Shown here: piece after piece, positions 38,000 through 48,088 of the stretch
Numbering within the stretch: the stretch's first letter is position 1
Layout of the letters: each line of letters begins with the position of its first letter
NCBI RefSeq assembly: GCF_028128765.1
Contig: NZ_LBJG01000092.1
Coordinates: forward strand, 1-64,000
DNA length: 64,000 nt
Source: Bradyrhizobium sp. CCBAU 51627
GTDB lineage: Bacteria; Pseudomonadota; Alphaproteobacteria; Rhizobiales; Xanthobacteraceae
Direction: 5' to 3'
Translations under genes and position numbers: made by a program
Notes under the pieces: model-generated
What the model was told of the DNA's origin: nothing
Seen by the model: the letters and a program-made list of their open reading frames with translations, nothing else
Databases searched by the model: none

Positions 38000-40225
38000 T
38001 CACTGGATTCCCAGGCGAGCCATCTGCGCCGACACATGCTCCGGATCCGAGAGGAGTTGCCAGGGCTGGCCAGCGGTGGTGCTCAACAAGGACTTACAGA
38101 ACGCAGGAGTGAGCTTGCCCCGGTGGATCACGACGTTGTCGTGCCCCTCGGCGGCTCGAGCGCTCTGCCAGTGTTGATTGTAGCCGCGCTGTTCGTCGGA
38201 CTTCACATGGCAAGCTGCGAATTCGCGATTGCCGAGCGTTGCCAGTTGCCAGGCATGTACCGGGTGCTTGGTATGGATGTGCACCCACATCGGCCTTGGA
38301 ATCGCACCATTGCGCAGCGCCTTGGGCTGCAGCTTGATTTCGAACAGCGTCCCTGGCTCTCCCTTCAAGGCGCGCGGTGGATCCACTGACGCCAGTTCCC
38401 CCGCGTCCCGCAACTGTTCTAGGTATTTTTGCGATGGAAACGCATAGGTCTTCATGCAATCGCTCGCGATTGCTGCCGTTCGCGCGTTCAATGAGTTTGC
38501 CTGTCCCTGAACCTCGGACAACATCCTTTTGAGCCGGACTATTTTTTCGTGCACTTCGGGCAATTGCGCAGCCGTGAGCAGGCCGCGTCGGCGAGGCTCC
38601 TCCAGCGCGGCAATACAGGCCTCAATCTCGGAGGACTGCGTCTGCAAGTGGTTGATGACGACATCCAAGACGTGTTCGGCGTCCTCGGGCTTCATGTGCC
38701 GGGCTTGCGAGGCGGCGCTTTGCTGAGCAGGCAGATCGAACTGCAGCAGCTCGTCCAATCGTTCAAGTAAGCCCGGCAGTGCTTTCCTGGAGGGCGGAGC
38801 CCGCCACATCTGGAGGTGATCGAACGCAGAGGATGACGCGCGTGCCTCCTCCGCCGTGGCGAGTCTCTTTGTGCCGAGATCCGAGAGCACAATGACCTTG
38901 CCCCTTGGGGCCCCGGCTGCATCGGGCCTAGCGAGTTGCGGCGCGGGTGGGCTGGCCGTCGAACTCCCCTCCCCTGCGGCTGCTGCGTGCTTTGCTTTGC
39001 CCTTTCTGCGCGCCGGAGTGCCTTCGCCGACCGGGATAGTATTCTCTGGCATCGCAGCCCAGGCCGGCGGTTCAATCGTGGCTTCCGTCTTTGGCTGCAA
39101 TGCCAGCAGCCGCATGACTTCGTTCGCGGTCACCCAGGCAGCTTCCACGATCTCGTCCAGCAACTGCAACGGAAGGTCAGCTTCCGCACCGGCCTCCCTC
39201 AGGTTTCCAAGCATGGCGCCCAGTTGGGATGCAAATTCCGAAAGCCGTTCCATGACGCCTTCCAGGACGGCGCGGTGCTCCGCGTCGAGCGCCGCTCCAT
39301 TGCCGTTCAGAACGGCTCCGGACGTCGAATTGAATGCAGGGAAAACATCTTTGACGAAGGTCCGAAGCAGTCGCACCCCCCCGCTCTCATCGATGAGGGC
39401 GTCGCGCACGTCTGGTTCCAACGTGCTCGCTTGCGATTTGACCAAGAGCTCCGCGAGCGCGATCCGCGATTGCAGATGCATGCACTTCATATTAAGCGCC
39501 CAGCCGGTATGATGCCTCAGTGCGGCATCTTCGGCGTTGCGCATGTCGGGCGTGCTGCTTGGCAAGTGGGCGGTAGCGGCACAGACAGACTGCGTCCGCT
39601 CGAAGCGCAATGCCTTCTTTCCCCACCACTCCATGCAGGCTACATAGCGGTTCGCAACACTTGCAAACAAGCGTCTCAGCTGGGCGGGCGAAGCGACGCC
39701 TTTGAGCCCGTCGAGCACGTCTTGTGCTTTCTTTCTGCTCTCCTCCAGCTCGTAGATAATCCAGGTCGCCACTTTATTACATTCGTCAGCCTCCCTCAGA
39801 GTGTCATCGCGGAGCCGGCGAGCCTGATCGTCTGGCAGAATGCCGCGCGCCAGATCGGGAGGCAGATTCGCGTAGTATTCCAGAACTGTTGAGCCTGCTT
39901 TGATGACCTGATCCATCAGATCTTGCCTCTCTGGCAAGTTTCGGGCGTGCGTGGCCGCTCGACGGCAAGCTTCAAGCTCCCCAACCAGGCTGCTCAATTT
40001 TCGCTCTGCTGCCTCGAAGTCGTGCCGCGTTGGCGCCGCTACATCCGAAGTGGGTGGCGGGCTCGCAAGCGCCGCAGAGCGCATCCGCTCCAGGACAGCA
40101 TCGAAGGATTGACCACGTTCCCGAGGGAAGAGACCAGGTTCCGGGCTCGAACGGCCCAATTCCCCAGTCCTGTCGACCTCGGCGGGCTCAACCTGTGATC
40201 GATCAACTCGGCCAACGCCTGCCAT
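38000..40225 (-). CDS. large candidate type III effector
   Basis: 741 residues, no family recognised. Mostly long helices (LVGELEACRRAATHARNLPE, LERLDELLQFDLPAQQSAAS) with a Pro/Ala/Ser-rich, basic linker near 410-450 (ARRKGKAKHAAAAGE) that may act as a nuclear-localisation or flexible segment. The C-terminal ~130 residues are distinct and look like a compact domain: LFEIKLQPKALRNGAIPRPM, WVHIHTKHPVHAWQLATLGN, FAACHVKSDEQRGYNQHWQS, then DNVVIHRGKLTPAFCKSLL. These are rich in His, Trp and Cys and could hold an active site. No signal peptide. ATG 40225 has GGAG 7-8 bases upstream. A good tts box starts 67 bases upstream, so secretion under TtsI is likely. The long helical architecture recalls some plant-pathogen effectors, but no homology is claimed. 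Confidence 0.75.
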   Translation of the reverse strand: MAGVGRVDRSQVEPAEVDRTGELGRSSPEPGLFPRERGQSFDAVLERMRSAALASPPPTSDVAAPTRHDFEAAERKLSSLVGELEACRRAATHARNLPERQDLMDQVIKAGSTVLEYYANLPPDLARGILPDDQARRLRDDTLREADECNKVATWIIYELEESRKKAQDVLDGLKGVASPAQLRRLFASVANRYVACMEWWGKKALRFERTQSVCAATAHLPSSTPDMRNAEDAALRHHTGWALNMKCMHLQSRIALAELLVKSQASTLEPDVRDALIDESGGVRLLRTFVKDVFPAFNSTSGAVLNGNGAALDAEHRAVLEGVMERLSEFASQLGAMLGNLREAGAEADLPLQLLDEIVEAAWVTANEVMRLLALQPKTEATIEPPAWAAMPENTIPVGEGTPARRKGKAKHAAAAGEGSSTASPPAPQLARPDAAGAPRGKVIVLSDLGTKRLATAEEARASSSAFDHLQMWRAPPSRKALPGLLERLDELLQFDLPAQQSAASQARHMKPEDAEHVLDVVINHLQTQSSEIEACIAALEEPRRRGLLTAAQLPEVHEKIVRLKRMLSEVQGQANSLNARTAAIASDCMKTYAFPSQKYLEQLRDAGELASVDPPRALKGEPGTLFEIKLQPKALRNGAIPRPMWVHIHTKHPVHAWQLATLGNREFAACHVKSDEQRGYNQHWQSARAAEGHDNVVIHRGKLTPAFCKSLLSTTAGQPWQLLSDPEHVSAQMARLGIQ

Positions 40226-40262
40226 ACATCATCTCCGAATAATCGAAAGTGCAGCCCGTCTG

Positions 40263-40292
40263 GATAGACCGCCTCGCTGACGACTAGCTGAC
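40263..40292 (-). promoter_or_regulatory. tts box (TtsI operator)
   Basis: On the minus strand GTCAGCTAGTCGTCAGC, then CTA at the expected position. Weaker than others in the central part but well placed. Confidence 0.7.
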
Positions 40293-40835
40293 CAAGAGCA
40301 TTCATCCGCATGCGCAAGAAAGAAGATGTGGCCTTGTGTTCCAGCACCATCGCAGCTCCTGTGTTGCTGACCGCATCACTGCCCCGGTGTGATCCGCTAA
40401 GACGAGACCGGGGCCCGACGTGCCTGCCCGCGAGATAGTCCGGCCCAATGCCGTGGCTCTGTGCACGCGAACTGGGCCAAGTCATCCCAAACGCTAGAGA
40501 GCAGCCAGGCGAGCGCCCGCCTCCTTAACGGCGATTTTTTGGCCAAGCAGAAATGGCCAGCATATGTTGATCGGCAGAGAGCGCTCGCAACACGTGTCCC
40601 ACCATGCGGTGATGCGGCATCGGAGCCCTTTTCGGCATCTCAGGCGTTTGCAGGTCGAGACGCTCGCCTGACGTATCGCTTGTCACAGGCACTTCAAACG
40701 TCTGCCCGGTTGATGAGTAGCCGCCGACGTGCAGCATTTGTTTGGCGTCGATCGAGCCATCTGCGCAGCTTGCAGAAGCCGAGATAGTTCAATCCACCCG
40801 CCGCGCGCCAGCGCCGAGACTGGCACGATCAGGGT
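40293..40835. other. no gene recognised
   Basis: Intergenic region without a supported gene. Confidence 0.4.
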
Positions 40836-42083
40836 TTAGGCTTCAATCCGCACGGGCAGAGCGGAATAGCCGTGCACGAAGTTAGATGCAATTCGCTCTG
40901 GTTCGCCGACAACCTGGATCTCCAATCCCGCCTGCAAAATCTCTTCCCAGAGGACTCTCAACTGCAGTTCCGCAAGGTGTCGACCAAGACAGCGATGGAT
41001 TCCGAATCCGAACGAGAGGTGCTGCCGTACATTCTTGCGGTCGATCACGAAACTGTTGGCGTTCTCGATGATCTCTTCGTCTCTATTGCCGGAGATGTAC
41101 CACATGACGACCTTGTCGCCTTTCCTGATCTGCTTCCCCCCTACGACACTGTCGACCGCGGCAGTGCGGCGCATATGTGCGATCGGCGTCTGGTATCGAA
41201 TGATCTCGGACACAGCGCTTGAGACCAGCTTGGGATTGTCAGCAAGTTTTCGCAGTTCGGAGGGATACTGGTTTATGAACAGGAGGCCGCCGGTAATCGA
41301 GTTACGCGTGGTATCATTGCCCCCAACGATCAGCAAAATCACGTTGCCGAGAAACTCACTTGGCTCCATATGGCGCGTGGCGGGCGAATGCGCCATCAAG
41401 GAGATCAGGTCGAGGCGCGGCTCGGCATTGATGCGCTCGTTCCAAAGCCCCGTGAAATAGTCCAGGCATTCGGACAAGATGCTGCTTCGCTTGTCCCAGC
41501 TGTCGATCGCATGGCCTGCTTTAGGAGCCGTAACAGCTACGTCTGACCAATAGGTCAGGAGTCGCCGATCCTCGAATGGGAAGTCGAACAGCGTGGCGAG
41601 CGTTTGCGTCGTCAACTCTATGGAGACCTTGTTCACCCAATTAAAGTCTTCATTACGAGGCAGGCCATCGAGAATTGACCTAACACGAGAGCGGATCAGG
41701 GTTTCGAGTTTCGTCAGGCTTTCCGGTCCGACGATCGGGCTCACGGTATTGCGCTGCTCGGCGTGCTTGGGAGGCCCCATCTTGATGAAACTCTGGGTCC
41801 AGTGCTCACCAGGCACGTCGACAATAGTGACACCTTGCTCTGACGAGAACGCGTGGTGGTTTGTGTCTACCGCTACGATATCCCGGTATTTCGTTACGGA
41901 CCAATATGGACCATGAGTGCTGTTTTGACAGTAGTGAACGGGATCTTCCTTTCGCAACCGCTCGAAGCAAGCCCATATGCTGTCGTCCTGAAAGCGCTTG
42001 CTCTCACTTACATCCAGATTGCTGAGCGGGATAACACACGTATCGTCGGCCCTATAATCTTCCAATCGCCTGGTCATGATCAT
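40836..42083 (-). CDS. cytochrome P450
   Basis: About 415 residues, the usual length of a soluble bacterial P450 monooxygenase. It has the I-helix oxygen-activation motif GGNDTT, the ExxR motif (EIIRYQTP), the meander, and the heme-ligand loop FGFGIHRCLGRHLAE with the axial Cys. It needs ferredoxin partners that are not encoded nearby. The resemblance is to P450s of the CYP127 type found on rhizobial symbiotic replicons; this subfamily call is from memory. I take ATG 42083 as start; the frame is open to 42248 but the extra N-terminus looks non-coding. Same strand as, and downstream of, a PanC-like gene and a pentapeptide gene, so the three may be co-expressed. Substrate unknown. Confidence 0.88.
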   Translation of the reverse strand: MIMTRRLEDYRADDTCVIPLSNLDVSESKRFQDDSIWACFERLRKEDPVHYCQNSTHGPYWSVTKYRDIVAVDTNHHAFSSEQGVTIVDVPGEHWTQSFIKMGPPKHAEQRNTVSPIVGPESLTKLETLIRSRVRSILDGLPRNEDFNWVNKVSIELTTQTLATLFDFPFEDRRLLTYWSDVAVTAPKAGHAIDSWDKRSSILSECLDYFTGLWNERINAEPRLDLISLMAHSPATRHMEPSEFLGNVILLIVGGNDTTRNSITGGLLFINQYPSELRKLADNPKLVSSAVSEIIRYQTPIAHMRRTAAVDSVVGGKQIRKGDKVVMWYISGNRDEEIIENANSFVIDRKNVRQHLSFGFGIHRCLGRHLAELQLRVLWEEILQAGLEIQVVGEPERIASNFVHGYSALPVRIEA

Positions 42084-42333
42084 CTCTGCAGATTCCGCTC
42101 TCGAGAGCGTACGGCCTAGGGGCGCCTCATCGCTTCGAGCTGCCGCGGCGCTTGGCTGCGACGGGCTTCTCGACCAGACTACCTCACAGTCAGCTGGCCT
42201 GGCCCTACCATGTCGGGCAGTAAAAATCGTATTGACTATCGGACTCACTACTCAATGGAACATTGAGAGCTGCCAGCACTGGTTGGATAGCGCACTCCTT
42301 TTTATGAAGATCATGCTATCAATAGCGGTCTGG

Positions 42334-43215
42334 CTAGGGCCGCTCAGGCAGATCGATCCAAAGATCCGGAGCACCGTTTTGGAGTGTATCCTGATCTGGA
42401 ACGTAGATATTATCGAAAATCCTGAGGCCATGAGCCATTACCCCTCCGAAAATTATGAAAGGGAGCTTGATCTGCTCTAAATCTTCGAAGTTATCAGCGC
42501 CGATAATTCGAATAAAATCGAGTTTAAACCGTCGAAACTTGACCCGAGATGTAGCCGACGCTACCAGATCCTTCACGCTAGTCGCTCCTCGGGCGATCTC
42601 TTCTCTTGAATAGTTGAGTGACGTGGAGAGACACGACAGCTCATCAAGCTCCGAGCGGCTAAATCGCCTCAAGCGCGACGAAACGGGAACTCCGTTCTTG
42701 TATCTAACGGTCGGCACAAACCTTATCTCGCAATCGAGAAGGAGGTCTGCCGCAGCGCGCTTCACCAGGATCGCCTGACCGATATCTTTCAGGCCAAAAT
42801 AGCTGCGAGTTGGCCGCGCATAGCAGATCCAGCGGATTGCCCCAGTAACGGCTTCCTTCAAATACGCCTCGGGCCCCCCTAGACGCAAATGACAGTCACC
42901 TTGCGATACAAACGTTCGATAGCCAGTCGGGAACATTTCGTTGTCGTTCGAGGAAATCACGGCAGTTGCTCCTGAACGTAGAGCAAGTCCAATATCATCG
43001 TCCAAATTGAAATCGTATCTCCCACCTGGTCTAAGCTGGATCTTGTTCGGGTAGACTGTGACAATCGCGACATCATTCTCTAATGCCGCTCTTCTGATCA
43101 GTTCTGCATGCCCAAGATGCAGGGCGCCGAGCGTGTGCACCGTCCCAATAGTCTGACCTGTTCTTGCGACCTCCCGGATGAACGCCTTGCCTGCGGAAAG
43201 ACCAGCCAGATGCAT
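42334..43215 (-). CDS. PanC-like ATP-dependent ligase (pantoate--beta-alanine ligase family)
   Basis: 293 residues, the usual PanC length. PanC activates pantoate with ATP and joins it to beta-alanine. Most active-site positions are kept: HxGH in GTVHTLGALHLGHAE, N and Q in YPNKIQL, K-D-x-x-Q in YFGLKDIGQ, and SSR in PVSSRLRRFS. Two substrate-pocket positions differ (V-P-T-M-G becomes V-H-T-L-G). This suggests a working adenylating ligase with possibly another acid or amine substrate. ATG 43215 has GGAG 8 bases upstream; the frame is open to GTG 43428, overlapping the upstream gene, but that extension is not PanC-like. No panB or panD nearby, and the P450 downstream suggests a specialised product rather than pantothenate. 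Confidence 0.8.
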   Translation of the reverse strand: MHLAGLSAGKAFIREVARTGQTIGTVHTLGALHLGHAELIRRAALENDVAIVTVYPNKIQLRPGGRYDFNLDDDIGLALRSGATAVISSNDNEMFPTGYRTFVSQGDCHLRLGGPEAYLKEAVTGAIRWICYARPTRSYFGLKDIGQAILVKRAAADLLLDCEIRFVPTVRYKNGVPVSSRLRRFSRSELDELSCLSTSLNYSREEIARGATSVKDLVASATSRVKFRRFKLDFIRIIGADNFEDLEQIKLPFIIFGGVMAHGLRIFDNIYVPDQDTLQNGAPDLWIDLPERP

Positions 43216-43405
43216 TTTCTTACTCCAGTTTTTTTGAACGCCAACAAGAGTTGAGCGCTCGGATCGCCGAAAGGTGCGCCGCCGGGCGTGTCGCGGGGCC
43301 GCACGTGCCAACGAGCTCGAAAGAGCTTTAACGTCGACCACGGCACGAACCTGTTCTAAGCTCACAGGCACTGTAGTCACCTCTATTTTGCGGCTTTCGG
43401 AGCTG

Positions 43406-44887
43406 TCAGGTTGACCCTTCTCGCCCACGTTTGATCAACGATGAGAATTCAGCCAGATAGGTTGATGGCTCGCGCGGCTGATCCCCCTCCAGAGCTGCGG
43501 GCAGTCCCCGACAACGGTCGACAAAAAACGGTGGCTCGAAAGTGGTTATCTTAGCGCCCGAAAAGTCGACCTTTACGAAGCTGGCCTGGAACGGCGATAT
43601 CCCACTCAGGTTCGCATCGCGCAGGGACGATTGGTTCATGCGAACGTATGCGGCCCGCGTTGCCTCCAGGTTGCTGTCGGTCATATCCGCAGCGAGATAT
43701 GCCTGAACGAGATTTGATCCCTCGAGATTTGCGCGACTTAATGCCATTGATTGCGGCGGATCACCGGTGATCATCGACCTGTAGAGGTAAGCCTGGGATA
43801 AGTCCGCATGTTCGAGATCGCAGTCGCGCACAAAGGCGCAGCGGCCACGAAAACCGGTGAATTTGGCGGCTCGCATTGTGCTCTCTGTTATCGAAATGCT
43901 TTCGCCTGATGCCTGAGATAGGTCCGCTCTGTCCAGCTGGCAGGAACGAATAGATGCACCGTTCAACACAGCACCGGCGAGGTTCGCGTCGGAAAGGCCT
44001 ACGGACAGAAGCCGCGCCTCGGTCAAGTCTGCCTGCTCCAGCTCAGCCCTGGCAAGATTTGACAGGTGAAGATCAGCGAATGGGGCGCTGAGCGCTCTCG
44101 CCCGAATCCGCCCGCTCACCTTTGAGAGTCTCAGATAAGGAAGATGAGCGCCTTCCAAGATAAGACCATCGACGGAGGTGGAACGCACGATCGATAAACA
44201 GTCCCCCTTTGACTGGAAAAACGAGCAATTCGCCAGATGCGCCTTCGTGATGGTGACTTGGTTTAGCTTGGCAAGGCGGAAGGAAGCGGAAGGAAGGAAG
44301 CATTCATTGATGGTTGACCCCTGCAATTCCGCGCCATCAAAGACAGCATCACTCGCGTCGCACTGGTAAAGGAGGAGCCCGCTGAGCATCGCGCTGTCAA
44401 AGCGTGTTCTTTTCATGCTGCAACCGTGAAACAGGCTGCCGGTTGCATCAATTACATTGCGCAGACTGGCGTCATCGAAGTTGCAGACTTGCGCTGCTAT
44501 CGCATGCATATAGGCAAAATCGAGCTTGGCCCCGAGGAAACTTGCGCGCTCGAGCCCGGGACAGATAAGGTTCGCCCCAGAAAGATCTGCTCGATCCAAC
44601 TTTGTTCCGTAGAGCTGCGCACGATTGAGGGTACAGCGTCGCAACGGGAAATCTGACAGGTCGTGACCGCTAAAGTTCTCGGAGGATAGCTGCAAACCAA
44701 TTCCGGTCCTTCTGATCGCCTCCTCGGTTCGCCTCCCAACAGCAGCAACGGCCAGCAGCCGGTCGGCAGCTCGGCTCCAGTACCGAACGAACTCGCCATC
44801 TGAAGAAAGCTTGCTTGTCGGATCTGAGCAGTGCTCTGCACCTACGTTCACGGTGCACCCGCTATCAGCGCCGATCCTTTGCGACAT
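43406..44887 (-). CDS. pentapeptide-repeat protein
   Basis: 493 residues dominated by pentapeptide repeats of the A(D/N)LxX kind (LDRADLSGANL, LSDANLAGAVLNGAS, SRANLEGSNLVQAYL). They should form a long right-handed quadrilateral beta helix. The first ~65 residues and last ~40 are non-repeat. Such proteins are cytosolic scaffolds or, in some cases, DNA mimics protecting gyrase; the role here is unknown. ATG 44887 has GGAA 8 bases upstream. First gene of a probable minus-strand cluster with the PanC-like ligase and the P450 (about 190- and 250-base gaps). Confidence 0.85.
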   Translation of the reverse strand: MSQRIGADSGCTVNVGAEHCSDPTSKLSSDGEFVRYWSRAADRLLAVAAVGRRTEEAIRRTGIGLQLSSENFSGHDLSDFPLRRCTLNRAQLYGTKLDRADLSGANLICPGLERASFLGAKLDFAYMHAIAAQVCNFDDASLRNVIDATGSLFHGCSMKRTRFDSAMLSGLLLYQCDASDAVFDGAELQGSTINECFLPSASFRLAKLNQVTITKAHLANCSFFQSKGDCLSIVRSTSVDGLILEGAHLPYLRLSKVSGRIRARALSAPFADLHLSNLARAELEQADLTEARLLSVGLSDANLAGAVLNGASIRSCQLDRADLSQASGESISITESTMRAAKFTGFRGRCAFVRDCDLEHADLSQAYLYRSMITGDPPQSMALSRANLEGSNLVQAYLAADMTDSNLEATRAAYVRMNQSSLRDANLSGISPFQASFVKVDFSGAKITTFEPPFFVDRCRGLPAALEGDQPREPSTYLAEFSSLIKRGREGST

Positions 44888-46034
44888 GTCGAGAGTTCCG
44901 TACTGCCAGGATTACGAGGGGCCTGCTATTGACCTTCTTTGTGCTTGGCCTGGACGCAGCCTGTGCGCTTTGTGACGAACTCGCCTGCCAATTGGTGACA
45001 GGACGCGTCGACGAGACTCCTATATGTCGGTGTCTCTCGCGGCCGATGCTTGACCATTTCAGCCGAATTCTTGTCATGCGTCCCCACGGCCACTCGATGC
45101 AATTGTCCACCAAACCCGCCAACCCTGATCACGCACGGTCGTTTGACAGCGCCGAGTGCCCGGAAGTGCGATTTAATTCGTCAGCTCTTGGGAACTCCAC
45201 ATCAGTCTCCATCCACCCGAATGTGCGAAATTCTAGGTCTTTTCGGAATGGAGCCGCGGCTTGCGGGCGGAAAGGTGCTCCTGCATCTAGGGCTGCACTC
45301 GACCTAGCCTTACCTCATCGGCAGCAACAACCGTGCCAGCCGCATCAGTCGGAATTGTCGAGCCAAATAGGCAGCATAATATCGAAGTTGACGCAGAATG
45401 TTCTGAATCTGACAAACACGGTCTCGCCGTCAGGACTCGCATTATGATCGCTAGGGCATCGCGAAAGCAAACACTCCAAGTTCGTTTGCAGGAGGGCAAA
45501 AGCCGCAGTCTTCACCTGCACGCAATCGATGACGTGCAATTCGACACGTGCGGATCGCCGGCCTCATGGTTAGCCAAAGCTCGCGCTCGGCGAGGCCTCC
45601 TCCGCGCGCCGGCTGGTCCATCTATGGGAGCCCGTGCTGCCTCGATCGAAGTCGCACGCCCCGGGCTTGTTTTCCGACTAACACCCGGCGCGCCGACGGG
45701 AACCCTACAATGAGCTTCACGCCACCCCGGCCCGGTTAGAGCGCGATGGCCGCCGCCTGACCCGGCTGTGAGGATCACAGCAGCATCTTGAATAGCATTT
45801 CAAAGACATTCATTGCGAACCGATGAAAGCCGGCCCTTGGCAGGCTTCTCCCATGCAGCTCAAGCTCACCGGTAGCTAAGCTTCCGCCGGGCTGCTCCTC
45901 CAGGACCTTTCATACGGTGCTGCCGTGAAACGGACAGCGAGGTGGCCCATCCCGCCAAACTCCGCTCTGCAATGAACAACAGGCTCGCCGGCACAGTCGC
46001 AATGGCCACGAGTTTTCTTCAAGCAATGAGTCTG
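44888..46034. other. no gene recognised
   Basis: Upstream region of the pentapeptide gene and of nopP. A plus-strand frame at 45333-45713 lacks motifs. No nod box or clear -24/-12 promoter seen. Confidence 0.4.
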
Positions 46035-46064
46035 GTCAGCTGTTTGACAGCTAAGCCTTCTAGC
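46035..46064 (+). promoter_or_regulatory. tts box (TtsI operator)
   Basis: GTCAGCTGTTTGACAGCT followed by CTA at the expected position; 228 bases before nopP. Confidence 0.85.
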
Positions 46065-46291
46065 ATAGCAACATCTCTATCCGGACAGGAGGCCGCCGCG
46101 ATGGCTCAAACTCTGGAAGAGAAGAATGACCGGGATTGCCGGTAAGTCCCACCCGTACGCCTCAACACACGACCGATTCGAGAACCAGACCGACCTGGTA
46201 CGTTTTATAGACACTGCGCGCGTCTTGGTTCCTGATCCTGATCTGATCAACTTTGTACGATGATATTGAAGGCCAAAAACGGGAGAACGGA

Positions 46292-47200
46292 GTGGACCCA
46301 TTTGACAACGTTAACCCATCCGGGGCTGGGATGCATTACCTCGAGCCGCAACAGGAGGAGGCAGCGCAAGCACACTTTGAGCATCAGCTTAGAGCGTCTC
46401 AGCCAATCCTCGCAGCATCAGCTTCACCAGGGCCCGGATCGAGCCGGACGGTAACGGATGGCAATAAGAGAGCGCAAGCTATCCCGGAGAATGAACGGTG
46501 CGCGGCTGCACCCTTTGTGAGAGCGCGCGCTCAGCTTGCCGCAACGCTGACTTGCGCGAACATTGCGGAACTAAGAAGAGAAATCGAACTCGCTGCGCAA
46601 AGATCAGCACAATGGTCAAGAGCGATTAGATCGTCAGGCTATCGCGTCGATAGTAGCCGCGTTTACGACGACGTAGTGGCATCGTCATACCTGGAGCTGG
46701 AGCGCTTTCAAAACCACGCCAGCCACTGCAAGCCACATGCGTTGGACCGTCAAAGCGCGATGGCCCATTTGCGTTCCATGGCGGCTTTGCGTTATGACGA
46801 GGCCCCCTGGAATATCTGGGGAGGCCAACGGCTTGATCTGGGGCGCGCAGCGGCAGAGCACATGAGGGGTGATACCAGTTCTTCGCCCTTTGTGTCACTG
46901 TCCGAGGAGGCCTCACAACTGCTCCTTTCGCCGGACGATGACAACCAGTTTGGCGCCAAAGTCATCGCGGAAACCGCGAATGAGTTGCACACCTATACTG
47001 TGCCGAGGGTCGCAACTTGGACGGCCGAAGAGATTGTCAGTATTCTCGAGGACGGGACTGAGAATGATGAACCCGATCTCGCATGGGTGAGTGATACCCC
47101 CACTGAGGAACGTGAGGTACTGTTTCTGGGCGGGAATCTGGATGACTATCGGGTGGCTAGCGCACCGAATCCATACAGAAAGTCGGGAGGAAGAGGCTAA
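46292..47200 (+). CDS. nopP: NopP-family type III effector
   Basis: 302 residues. A Ser/Ala-rich leader beginning VDPFDNVNPSG is followed by a well-formed globular part: PFVRARAQLAATLTCANIAE, VYDDVVASSYLELERFQNHA, SSPFVSLSEEASQLLLS, HTYTVPRVATWTAEEI and the end EREVLFLGGNLDDYR. I identify it as NopP from this ending, its size, its tts box and the genome context; NopP proteins are secreted by rhizobial type III systems and in soybean strains affect host range. I chose GTG 46292 because GGAG lies 6 bases upstream and the resulting N-terminus matches the effector at 22249; TTG 46253 is the alternative. A frameshifted paralogue lies 1.6 kb downstream. Confidence 0.8.
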   Translation: MDPFDNVNPSGAGMHYLEPQQEEAAQAHFEHQLRASQPILAASASPGPGSSRTVTDGNKRAQAIPENERCAAAPFVRARAQLAATLTCANIAELRREIELAAQRSAQWSRAIRSSGYRVDSSRVYDDVVASSYLELERFQNHASHCKPHALDRQSAMAHLRSMAALRYDEAPWNIWGGQRLDLGRAAAEHMRGDTSSSPFVSLSEEASQLLLSPDDDNQFGAKVIAETANELHTYTVPRVATWTAEEIVSILEDGTENDEPDLAWVSDTPTEEREVLFLGGNLDDYRVASAPNPYRKSGGRG

Positions 47201-47647
47201 TGGCACAGGCTCGGAAAGAGTGATTTGCTTTTTCCGATGCTCGGGGCGGTCGAAAGCAGCCTTCGCGCTATAACACTCCGATCCGGCGGCCAGCGTGGGG
47301 AACTGAGCGTCATCAACGCGGGCCCGCGGCCGGATCAGATGATGTTCTCACAAGGACCGCGAACAGCGTGCGGACGTAGCGAGATCATCTGGAGCGTTCA
47401 ACCGAGAGGCCTGGCTCCAACCCATACGACGATTGCCTGAGCCGTCGATCTTCCAACGCCTGAGATCGAATGGAAATCGGCGGCCCTCATGAGCTACCTG
47501 AGCAGCAAGTTCAGGCAACTTGATCCTTCCCCGACGAAAGCACGGCCAGAAACACTCTGACCGTGCTGACGATCGATGCCCTGCGCAGGTGTCGATATCA
47601 TTAAAGGATCAAGTCTTCGAAGCGCCGCCCACGCCCTGCGTTCTTTG
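47201..47647. other. no gene recognised
   Basis: Convergent spacer between nopP and virK; no supported gene. Confidence 0.4.
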
Positions 47648-48088
47648 TTACCAGACGAACTTTGCGCCATCCGGTATTTCGCAGATGAATTCCCCTTGGT
47701 TCACGAGTTCGGTGGTCCCGACGACAAGTTTCGAGGCTCGCACTGTCAGCTTGCCTTCGCGGCTAAGGCTATGGCGGATGTACTCGGTCACGGCATGTCC
47801 GGAGCTGTCGACCGTTTGATGAGCATTGGCAAAGCTGATGCCGTTCTGGCCGGTCACCCGGAAGGCATTGATGACCAGACCGGCCTGCGTCGCCGACGCT
47901 GGCTTGCCGCCCTCCGCGGAGGTACAGCGGCTCATGTCCAGTATGAGCTTCACGTTCTTCCCCGCCTGGAGGGCACTGAGCACCTCGGTATATTTCGGCG
48001 AAGGCTCGTCGGCTCTCGCCGGCACGCTCACGCTCGCGGCCGAAAGCAAGGACAACAGGATCGTTAGTCCTCGGCCAGTAACCTTCAT
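47648..48088 (-). CDS. virK: VirK-family secreted protein
   Basis: 146 residues. A signal peptide (MKVTGRGLTILLSLLSAASV, cleavage after ARA) is followed by the VirK-type body: YTEVLSALQAGKNVKLILDM, SRCTSAEGGKPASATQAGLV, VTEYIRHSLSREGKLTVRAS and the end FICEIPDGAKFVW. Two cysteines could pair. VirK proteins were first seen in the Agrobacterium virulence region; their function in rhizobia is unclear. ATG 48088 has GGGAGAAGAG upstream; the frame stays open to 48193 but the signal peptide fixes the start. No nod or tts box is seen upstream. Confidence 0.8.
   Translation of the reverse strand: MKVTGRGLTILLSLLSAASVSVPARADEPSPKYTEVLSALQAGKNVKLILDMSRCTSAEGGKPASATQAGLVINAFRVTGQNGISFANAHQTVDSSGHAVTEYIRHSLSREGKLTVRASKLVVGTTELVNQGEFICEIPDGAKFVW

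Noticed and set aside
45178..45207. GTCAGCTCTTGGGAACTC resembling a tts box
   Set aside because: Core diverges and the frame downstream (45333-45713) has no effector traits.
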